A DNA stretch of 64,000 nt, from positions 39,136-103,135 of the forward strand of contig NW_006500271.1 of NCBI RefSeq assembly GCF_000471905.2, given 5' to 3'. Shown here piece after piece: positions 10,409-18,195 of the stretch (positions within the stretch are counted from its first letter, which is position 1; each line of letters begins with the position of its first letter). Under the pieces are notes generated by a model. That model did no database searches, was not told the DNA's origin, and worked only from the letters and a program-made list of their open reading frames with translations. This DNA is from Amborella trichopoda. Its lineage: Eukaryota > Streptophyta > Magnoliopsida > Amborellales > Amborellaceae. The position numbers were made by a program, and so were the translations under genes.

Positions 10409-11528
10409 GTAAGTGACTTCATTATCTTGAAAAATAATCCGTTCTTTTTAAAATTGAAATGAAATAATTACTTCTGCTTATTATCATGAATTTTAGGAGC
10501 GATAAATTTTATGCGCAAGCGACCTCATTGTTTGGAAAAATAATCTTTTTAATAAAATTATGATATTAAAAATTTTAAATGATGTAAATTCTTAGAAATA
10601 AATTTATTTATTTATTTTTCTTGTCTATTGTTAGAAATAAAATTATTAGAAATAAATGTGATAGTTCTTTTCTTACTAAAATTGTGAGATTTCTTTCTAC
10701 TGTTTTTGAATATTTAGACATTGTGACATTCATGTGCAAATGACTGCCTTATTATCTGAAAATTGATATTTTTGCAATTGATTTTAGCATTGTCTGTGAA
10801 ATGTTTATTTGTGAATTGACATCCTATAAATTGTGATAATTTAGTATTCTTGAATTTCTATAAGAGTTTTCTATACATTGGTAATTATGCTAGAATGTCT
10901 TTACGAACTGCTACCTTTCTAAATTTGAGCCCAAAATATTTGATTGGTTATTTTTGAAATGTTATTGAAAGTGATTGTTATTAATGGTTTCAGTGAAATT
11001 CATATTAGTGATTTCAGTGATATGTTCAGTACATGATATTGCTGCTTTTGGATGTTTAAAGAGATTTAGAAATACTTTAAGTATGCAAGTGGACTCATCC
11101 GGTTCGCCGGTGAGGTATAAGTGGACCTATCTGGGACGCTGGTAGCGATTAAGTGGACTCATCCGGTACGCCGGTGAGGTATAAGTGGACCTGCAGGGAT
11201 TAAGTGGACCTATCTGGGATGCCGATAGGGATTAAGTGGACCCATCAGGACGCTGATGGGGTCTATAGGTGACCTACTTGGGACGCCAGTAGGGTATTTT
11301 GTGAAATCCTTTGAATTATGCACTGCCGTTAAAGTGTTATATGCATTTAAATTATTCGGATTATACTTAATTATGCATTTATTGAATGTGAAACTATTGA
11401 TGCATTTCTTTTAATAGATCTCCTTTTTGAAAATATTGATATCTTTCAACCATGATTATTTTTAGGATTATGATGATCACTTACTGAGTAGCCAAACTCA
11501 TCAAGCTATGGTAAACATTTTTTTTCAG
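10409..11528 (+). other. Putative leader intron inside the 5' LTR
   Basis: GTAAGT at 10,409 and T8-CAG ending at 11,528 delimit 1,120 AT-rich bases. The 3' LTR keeps the same pair: AG before GTAAGT at 16,052 and TTTTTTTCAG ending at 17,180, giving 1,129 bases, with a stronger AG/GTAAGT donor. The partial LTR at 17,418-18,195 keeps the acceptor as TTTTTCAGG at about 18,005. The T-rich composition fits a plant intron. No transcript data are available, so splicing is inferred. Confidence 0.4.
11094..11293 (+). repeat. Array of seven short hairpins, copy 1
   Basis: Units of about 21 bases are joined by spacers resembling GTATAAGTGGA or GATTAAGTGGA. Unit stems are CTCATCCGG/CCGGTGAG with loop TTCG (11,094); CCTATC/GGTAG, imperfect (11,126); CTCATCCGG/CCGGTGAG with loop TACG (11,158); the bare palindrome CCTGCAGG (11,190); CCTATCTGG/CCGATAGG with loop GATG (11,209); CCCATCAG/CTGATGGG with loop GACG (11,241); and CCTACTTGG/CCAGTAGG with loop GACG (11,273). 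Several stems carry one bulged T. Different stem sequences keep pairing. Confidence 0.8.
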
Positions 11529-11680
11529 GATAAATGTGATTCATTTTGAGTGCTAGTCAAGATCAACCTTGGAAGATATTGTTGTTGGGCTAGCTTTCTT
11601 TTGTTACTTTGTAAGATCTCCCCACTGTAAATTTGTGCTAGCAAGAGATGTATATATGTTTTGACTATCACATCCCAGGA

Positions 11681-12060
11681 ATTCATTAAGCTTGGCCTCG
11701 TACTGTGCAAATTTCAAAGGGGTGTCAGGCCAGCTATTAGAAGTAGAATATCAGTCTTAAAATTGAGAACTTATGCTGAAATAGTGGATCGAGCCCAAAT
11801 TGTCGAAAAAGATCTTGAAGATTACCAAAAGACGAAAAATCAGAAAAGTCACGTTAGACCCACACCATCTAATTGACAACAGTTTGAGAGGCTAAACAAG
11901 AAGCCAAGGCCCTTGCCACTTCATAGCCCAGTAGAATCATGTAAAAAATGTGGGAAAAACCATGGATCGAGCTCTTGTTATTAGAATACCAGAGCCTGTT
12001 TTAAATGTGGAAAATTGGGGCACGAGATTAGAAAATGTCATAGCTTACAGATGCAACAAC
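11681..12060 (+). pseudogene. Chromovirus gag C-terminal part with two zinc knuckles
   Basis: Gag is the nucleocapsid polyprotein that packages element RNA. The visible part starts in the middle of gag, because the 5' deletion removed the N-terminus, with LRTYAEIVDRAQIVEKDLED, a block typical of Retrotrans_gag proteins. A stop lies at about 11,874. A first CCHC knuckle CKKCGKNHGSSSC (CX2CX3HX4C, one residue short) follows at about 11,940. A stop lies between the knuckles, then a canonical CX2CX4HX4C knuckle CFKCGKLGHEIRKC at about 11,997. RNA-binding cysteines and histidine of the second knuckle are intact. Confidence 0.85.
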
Positions 12061-12620
12061 TTCCAAAGAAGGGAGAGATAGCTCAAATGCCTCAGATGAA
12101 GGGAAGAGTATTTGCGATCACCGAGCAAGATGCTCAGGCCTCAAAATCAGTGATCCAAGGTACTCTTATTATCTTCCAAAAAGTAGCTTATGTTTTGATT
12201 AATCCTGGATCTACTCATTCATTTGTGTCATCACACTTTGCATGCCACTTAAAGGTAGAACCAGAACAATTAGAATACATTCTAGAGGTAGCCACACCGA
12301 TGGAAAATTCAATTGACACCAGTATAGTGTACAAATCATGTGTAATAAAGATAGAAGACAAAGAACTGTTGGTTGATTTAATACTTCTAGAAATTCAAGA
12401 TTTGATGTAATCTTAGGCATGGATTGGCTTTCTACATACCATGCAAGTATTGATTGTTACAAGAAAATGGTTACCTTTAGTATTCCGGATCAACCAGTAT
12501 TTTACTTCAATGGTATCAAAGAAGACTCCCCATCATATTTAATCTCCTGTATTCGAGCTAATCACCTCCTTCGAAAAGGGTGTTAAGGCTTTCTTGCCTA
12601 TATAAAAAAAGATAGGAAAG
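12061..12620 (+). pseudogene. Chromovirus aspartic protease
   Basis: This retropepsin would cleave the Gag-Pol polyprotein. The active-site block reads VLINPGSTHSFVS at about 12,195, where the family has D-S/T-G. The catalytic Asp is Asn and the next residue is Pro, so activity should be lost. The flap and C-terminal hydrophobic block VILGMDWLSTYHA appears at about 12,410 after a frameshift around 12,405. It is continuous with gag upstream and RT downstream, as expected for a single gag-pol reading frame. Confidence 0.85.
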
Positions 12621-12631
12621 AAGAGATAAAT

Positions 12632-13480
12632 TTGGATACCACTCCGGTTATCCGAGAATTTCCCGATGTTTTTTTGGAAGAATTATCAGGATTACCACCT
12701 GACAGGGAAATTGAATTCTCTATTGAATTATTGCCAGGGGTAGCCCCAATTTCTAAGGCACCTTATAGAATGGCACCTGTAGAACTTAAGGAACTGAAAC
12801 AACAATTGGAAGAATTATTAGATAAAGGTTTTATTAGGCCCAGTGTATCACCTTAGGGTGCTCCAATACTATTTGTTAAAAAGAAAGATGGGACTATGAG
12901 ATTGTGTATCGATTATAGACAGTTGAACCAAGTGACAGTGAAAAAAAAGTATCCATTACCAAGAATTGATAATTTATTTGATCAATTACAAGAATCACAA
13001 GTGTTTTAAAAAATTGATCTTAGATCTGGATACCATCATCTTAAGATTAAAAGTGAAGATGTTCCCAAGACAGCTTTCAGAATAAGGTATGGCCATTATG
13101 AATTTTTAGTCATGCCTTTTGGATTAACCAATGCATCGGCTGCATTTATGGATTTGATGAATCGGGTCTTTAAGCCCTTTTTGGATAAATTTATTATGGT
13201 ATTCATCAATGATATTTTAATTTATTCCAAGAATCAGAAGGAACATGAGCAGCATGTAAGAATGATATTGCAAATATTAAAAGAAAAGAAATTGTATGCC
13301 AAACTTAGTAAATGTGAATTTTGGCTTGAACAAGTGACATTTTTAGGACATGTCATATCAAAGGAAGGTCTTTCAGTTGATCCTTCAAAGGTTGAAGCCG
13401 ATGTTAATTGGAAACAAGCAAGTAATGTGACTAAAGTTCGAAGCTTTTTAGGGTTGGCAGGATATTACAAAAAATTTGTA
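12632..13480 (+). pseudogene. Chromovirus reverse transcriptase
   Basis: It begins with the pre-RT block [20 protein letters not shown], then the RT fingers and palm: [28 protein letters not shown] and [13 protein letters not shown] (first catalytic Asp present), then [12 protein letters not shown]. The catalytic F-[IV]-D-D box reads [11 protein letters not shown], so its first Asp is Asn and the polymerase should be inactive. Stops occur at about 12,855 and 13,007. The thumb follows with [19 protein letters not shown] and [11 protein letters not shown]. Length is normal for Ty3/gypsy RT. Confidence 0.9.
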
Positions 13481-14000
13481 GAAGGATTTTCTCGAATCGC
13501 AACCCCGTTACCTCGATTGACACAGAAAAATGTCAAATTTGAGTGGACAAGTGAATGTAAAGAGAGTTTTCACGAACTAAAAGTTCAATTAACTTCAGCA
13601 CCTATTTTAACTATTATTGAGGGGAGTGGGGGCTTTGTGATTTATAGTGATGCTTCACATAAAGGCTTGGGATGTGTATTAATGCAATATGGGAAAGTAG
13701 TAGCATATGCATCCAGACAGTTGAAAGAATATGAGAAAAAATATCCAATTCATGGCTTGGAACTGGCTGCAATAGTATTCACTTTGAAAATGTGGAGGCA
13801 TTATCTATATGGTGAGCAGTTCGAAATATACACGGATCATAAGAGCTTGAAATACCTCTTCTCTCAGAAAGATTTGAATATGCGGCAGATAAGATGAATG
13901 GATTTCTTAAAAGATTATGATTGTACAATCCTTTATCATTCAGGAAAAGCTAACGTTGTGGCCGACGCTCTAAGTAGAAAATCTACGGGAATCTTAGCTC
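13481..14000 (+). pseudogene. Chromovirus RNase H
   Basis: This domain degrades the RNA strand of the RNA-DNA hybrid during reverse transcription. It follows RT in frame. The catalytic residues D ([10 protein letters not shown]), E ([10 protein letters not shown]) and D ([12 protein letters not shown]) are conserved, and the fourth, in VADALSRKS, is also visible but lies after a stop at about 13,896. No second archaeal-type RNase H follows, which separates this element from the Tat-like elements in the window. Confidence 0.88.
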
Positions 14001-14009
14001 ATCTAAGAT

Positions 14010-15171
14010 CTAAGAAATGAGATTGTTAGAAGAAATAGTGGATTGGCATCCTACTCCGTTCATTAATGGTGTGGTAAGTATGCTTGCCAACATTAAGGCA
14101 GAACCCCAATTAATCCAACAAATTCGATCGGCACAAAAGAAAGACCCTCTGCTTACAACAATTGTAGAAGAGGTGAAGCAATGAAAGAGAGACGAATTCT
14201 CCATATGTAGTGAGGATTTGCTAGGATTCAAAGGTCGGATTTGTGTCCCGAATGATGAGAGTGTGAAGAAAACTATATTGGAAGAAGCACATCACTCTCG
14301 TTATACGATACATCTCGGAAGTATTAAAATGTATCAGGACCTGAAGAAAACCTTTTGGTGGAATAATATGAAAAAAGAGGTAGTGCTATTTGTGTCTAAG
14401 TGCCTAACATGCCAGCAAGTAAAAGCTGAGCATCAAAGGCCCGTTGGGTTGTTGCAGCCTTTACCCGTGCCAGAGTGGAAGTGGGAGCACATCTCTATGG
14501 ATTTTGTCTCTGGCTTGCTTAGAACAAATTCAGGACATGATAGCATTTGGGTCATTGTAAACCAGCTGACCAAAGCTACTCATTTCCTGCCAATTCGCAC
14601 AACGTACATTTTGGATCGACTGACCCAGTTGTACATTAAGGAAATAGTGCAGTTGCATGGAGTTCCGGTCAGTATTGTATCAGATGGGGATACTCGATTT
14701 ACTTCTAAATTTTGGGCTAGGCTACAGTCAGCCATAGGGACGAGACTCACCTTTAGTACTGCCTTTCACCCCCAAACTGATGGACAATCAGAGAAGACCA
14801 TCCAAACATTGGAAGATATGCTGAGGGCCTGTGTCATTGACTTTACAGGAAGTTGGGATGACCATTTACCCCTAATTGAGTTTGCTTATAATAATAGCTT
14901 CCAAGCCAGTATTTTGATGGCACCATATGAAGCCTTGTATGGAAGGAAATGCTGGTCACCCATCTGTTGGGATGAGGTTGGTGAAAGAAAGCCTTTAGAG
15001 CAAAAAATTGTCCAGGTAACCACAGATAAGATAGCATTAATTCGTGAAAGGCTCAGGACAGCTCAGAGTCGGCAAAAGAGTTATGCTGATAACTGAAGGA
15101 GAGATCTTGAATCTTTTCCTAAAAATCTCATCAATAAAGGGCATTATGAGATTCGGCAAAAAAGGAAAGTT
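14010..15171 (+). pseudogene. Chromovirus integrase, interrupted by assembly gap
   Basis: The HHCC zinc domain is visible (HHSRYTIHLG with CLTCQQVKAEHQRP), then the DDE core: first Asp in HISMDFVSGL, second in SIVSDGDTRF, Glu in GQSEKTIQTLEDMLRAC. All three catalytic residues are present. The [18 protein letters not shown] block follows. A stop lies at about 15,096, and the sequence runs into Ns at 15,172. Stops at about 14,018 and 14,183 separate it from RNase H. This is the best preserved enzyme in the window, with about 290 uninterrupted codons (14,218-15,096). Confidence 0.9.
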
Positions 15172-15378
15172 NNNNNNNNNNNNNNNNNNNNNNNNNNNNN
15201 NNNNNNNNNNNNNNNNNNNNNNNNNNNNNNNNNNNNNNNNNNNNNNNNNNNNNNNNNNNNNNNNNNNNNNNNNNNNNNNNNNNNNNNNNNNNNNNNNNNN
15301 NNNNNNNNNNNNNNNNNNNNNNNNNNNNNNNNNNNNNNNNNNNNNNNNNNNNNNNNNNNNNNNNNNNNNNNNNNNNNN
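15172..15378. other. Assembly gap (207 N)
   Basis: This is a run of 207 unknown bases within the integrase C-terminal region. Coding context matches on both sides (GHYEIRQKRKV before, NVFHVSSLQKYQPD after). The related fragment at 4,880-4,995 suggests roughly 120 bases belong there, so the gap size may be nominal. Confidence 0.95.
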
Positions 15379-15660
15379 TCCATAATGTCTTCCATGTATC
15401 ATCACTGCAAAAATATCAGCCCGACCCATCCCATATCTTGAAATATGAACCCTTACCGATCAGGAAGGACCTATCCTTCATTGAGCAGCCAATTTTGATA
15501 TTGGATAGAAGGGTACAAGTGTTGCGTAAGAAGGAGATTCCTTTGGTCCGTGTATTATGGCAGTACCATTCAAGAGAGGAGTCGACTTGAGAACGAGAAG
15601 ACGATATCAGAGAAAAATATCCCTATCTTTTTCAGTAATCAGGTACATAAATTTAGAGGA
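15379..15660 (+). pseudogene. Integrase C-terminus with chromodomain-like tail
   Basis: After the gap the frame reads FHVSSLQKYQPDPSHIL, then LSFIEQPILILDRRVQVLRK, KEIPLVRVLWQYHSREEST and a stop where the family has a Trp, then EREDDIREKYPYLF. This is the C-terminal arrangement of Tekay/Del chromoviruses, where a divergent chromodomain directs integration to marked chromatin. The Trp-to-stop change (TGA at about 15,588) is the only clear disruption in this piece. Confidence 0.8.
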
Positions 15661-15670
15661 CTAAATTTCT

Positions 15671-15685
15671 TCAAGGGGGGAAGAA
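15671..15685 (+). promoter_or_regulatory. Polypurine tract
   Basis: TCAAGGGGGGAAGAA lies directly before the LTR start TGTAATAATCC at 15,686. Its position and purine content fit the plus-strand primer of reverse transcription. Confidence 0.75.
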
Positions 15686-17358
15686 TGTAATAATCCTAAA
15701 AAAAAAAGAGAAAAGAAACTTTTAATAAGTGATGGTCCATATGAGCATGATGGTCCTTAGGGACCATCACAATTTTCAAAGCTTTGTTTTGAATTTGTTT
15801 TGTTTGCTGCTGCCTTGCCACGTCCAGTAGACGTGGGCTTTAAGCGTATAAGAGGTAATATAAACGTTACACCTCATGTATGAGGTGTAACTTAATAAAA
15901 TATTATTATAAGGTGTCGTAAGAGTTTAAAAACGAGAGGCGAGGACTCCCACCCTAGAAAACTTCTGAGATCTTTCTCTCTCTAATTGGAACACTGTGAG
16001 CTCCTCTCTTTAGCCGAATCTTTATCGGAAGCTCCCTCTCAAATATTTTAGGTAAGTGACTTCAGTATCCTGAAAAATAAGCCGTTCTTTTTAAAAATGA
16101 AATGAAATAATTATTTCTGTTTATTATCATGAATTTTAGGAGCGATAAATTTTATGCGCAAGGGACCTCATTATTTTGAAAAATAATCTTTTGAATAAAA
16201 TTATGATATTAGAAATTTTAAATGCTGTAAATTCTTAGAAATAAATTTAGCTATTTATTTTTCTTGTCTATTGTTAGAAAATTTTAGAAATAAAATTATT
16301 AGAAATAAATGTGATAGTTCTGTTTTTACTAAAATTGTGAAATTTCTTTTCACTGTTTTTGAATATTTAGACATTGTAAAATTCATGTGCAAATGACTGC
16401 CTTATTATCTAAAAATTGATATTTTTGCAATTGATTATAGCATTGTCTGTGAAATGTTTATTTGTGAATTGACATCTTATAAATTGTGATAATTTCGTAT
16501 TCTTGAATTTCTATAAGAGTTTTCTATACATTGGCAATTATGTTAGAATGTCTTTACGAACTGCTACCTTTCTAAATTTGAGCCCAAAATATTTGATTGG
16601 TTATTTTTGAAATGTTATTGATAGTGACTGTTATTAATGGTTTCTGTGAAATTCATATTAGTGATTTCAGTGATATGTTGAGTACATGATATTGCTGCTT
16701 TCGGATGTTTAAAGAGATTTAGAAATACTTTAGGTATGCAAGTAGACTCATCCGGTTCGCCGTTGAGGTATAAGTGGACCTATTTGCGACGCCGGTAGGG
16801 ATTAAGTGGACTCATCTGGTACACCGGTGAGGTATAAGTGGCCCTACAGGGATTAAGTGGACCTATCTAGAACGCCGATAGGGATTAAGTGGACCCATCG
16901 GGACGCTGACGGGGTATATAGGTGACCTACTTGGGACGCCAGTAGGGTATTTTGTGAAATCCTTTGAATTATGCACTGCCGTTAAAGTGTTATATGAATT
17001 TCAATTATTCGGATTATACTTAATTATGCATTTATTGAAAGTGAAACTGTTGATGCATTTCTGTTAATAGATCTCCTTTTTGAAAATATTGATATCTTTC
17101 AACCATGATTATTTTTAGGATTATGATGATCACTTACTGAGTAGCCAACTCATCAAACTATGGTAAACATTTTTTTTCAGGATAAATGCGGATTCATTTT
17201 GAGTGCTAGTCAAGATCTACCTTGGAAGATATTGTTGTTGTGCTAGCTTTCTTTTGTTACTTTGTAAGATCTCGCCACTGTAAATTTGTCCTATCAAGAG
17301 ATGTATATATGTTTTGACTGTCACATCTCAGCAATATCTGTATTATAAATTCTTGGGG
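15686..17358 (+). repeat. 3' LTR of the chromovirus
   Basis: It is a direct copy of 10,032-11,680 with scattered substitutions, including the TATA region at 15,847, GTAAGT at 16,052, the hairpin array at 16,747-16,946 and the TTTTTTTCAG at 17,180. It runs to TTCTTGGGG at about 17,358, lacking only the last few bases (TGTGACA) seen at 18,195. It then joins an inverted segment. Confidence 0.85.
16747..16946 (+). repeat. Array of seven short hairpins, copy 2
   Basis: Same seven-unit layout as 11,094-11,293. Some stems have decayed, for example CCGTTGAG in unit 1 and GACGGGG in unit 6. Others are unchanged, for example unit 7 (CCTACTTGG/CCAGTAGG, loop GACG). Confidence 0.75.
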
Positions 17359-17427
17359 ATTTCATTTTATTTTAAAAAAAGAATGGATTATTTTTCAAGA
17401 TAATGACGTCACTTACCTAAAATATTT
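17359..17427 (-). repeat. Inverted piece of the LTR (leader/intron start)
   Basis: These bases are the reverse complement of the LTR segment around the splice-donor-like site (10,395-10,462). The join to the following direct-orientation LTR sequence falls on the shared decamer AAAATATTTG. That is the signature of a fold-back template switch or microhomology-mediated rearrangement. Confidence 0.75.
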
Positions 17428-18195
17428 GATTGGTTATTTTTGAAATGTCATTGAAAGTGACTGTTATTAATGGTTTCAATGAAATTCATATTAAGGATTT
17501 CAGTGATATGTTTAGTACATGATATTGCTGCTTTCGAATGTTTAAAGAGATTTAGAAATAATTTAAGTATGAAAGTGGACTCATCCGGTTCGCTTGTGAG
17601 GTATAAGTGGACCTATCCGGGATGCCGGTGGGGATTAAGTGGACTCATCTGGTACGCCGGTGACGTATAAGTGGACCTGCAGGGATTAAGTGGACCTATC
17701 TGGGACGCCGATAGGGATTAAGTGGACCCATCAAGACGCTGATGGGGTATATAGGTGACCTACTTGGAACGCCAGTTGGGTAATTTTGTGGAATCTTTTG
17801 AATTATGCACTGCCGTTAAAATGTTATATGCATTTCAATCATTTCGATTATGTTTTTGAAATAGCTATTATAAATGCTTGTGCTTGCATTGTCTTTAATT
17901 GACCTCCATTTTGAAAGTTTGTTTATACCTTTCATCGATGATTATTTTTAGGATTATGATGATCACTTATTGAGTAGCCAAACTCATCAAACTTTCGTAA
18001 ACATTTTTCAGGATAACTGCAGTTTCATTTTGAGTGCTCGGGATCAACTTTGGAAGATACTGTAGTTGTGCCTAAGCTTTCTTTTGTTACTTTGTAAGAG
18101 TTCGCCACTGTAAATTTGTCCTATTAAGAGATGTATAAATGTATTGACTGTCACATCTTAGGAATATCTGTATTGTAAATTCTTAGGGTGTGACA
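17418..18195 (+). repeat. Extra partial LTR, 3' half
   Basis: This is a direct copy of the LTR from the AATATTTGATTGG region (10,930 in copy 1) to the true terminus GGGTGTGACA at 18,195. It carries a third copy of the hairpin array (17,580-17,779) and the acceptor-like TTTTTCAG at about 18,005. It is more diverged from the other two in 17,830-18,000. With 15,686-17,358 and the inverted piece it makes the right end of the element one and a half LTRs long. Confidence 0.8.
17580..17779 (+). repeat. Array of seven short hairpins, copy 3
   Basis: Same layout as the other two arrays. Unit 5 (CCTATCTGG/CCGATAGG, loop GACG) is fully paired. Unit 2 shows CCTATCCGG/CCGGTGGG with loop GATG, giving better pairing than in copy 1. 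Confidence 0.75.

Larger units (their letters stand above)
10032..11680 (+). repeat. 5' LTR of the chromovirus (3' end deleted)
   Basis: It is a close match to 15,686-17,357. It starts TGTAATAATCC followed by an A-rich run. Two TATA candidates lie at about 10,204 (TATAAG) and 10,213 (TAATATAAAC). A CT-rich probable transcript start region follows at 10,320-10,400, then a splice-donor-like GTAAGT at 10,409, about 1.1 kb of AT-rich sequence, a hairpin array at 11,094-11,293, and a T8-CAG acceptor-like end at 11,528. It stops at 11,680 in CATCCCAGGA, some 60 bases short of the terminus seen in the copy ending at 18,195. The deletion also took the primer-binding site. Confidence 0.85.
10032..18195 (+). 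mobile_element. Tekay/Del-like chromovirus inserted in element alpha
   Basis: The order is LTR, gag, protease, RT, RNase H, integrase, chromodomain-like tail, PPT, LTR, as in Ty3/gypsy chromoviruses. The 5' LTR starts TGTAATAATCC. The true 3' terminus is GGGTGTGACA at 18,195. The tetramer GTTA flanks both sides (10,027-10,030 and 18,197-18,200), each one base from the LTR, consistent with a decayed target duplication. Element alpha coding resumes on both sides. Odd points are the missing end of the 5' LTR together with the primer-binding site and gag start, an extra half LTR on the right, and a 207-base assembly gap. Lineage assignment rests on the integrase and C-terminal motifs. Confidence 0.85.
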
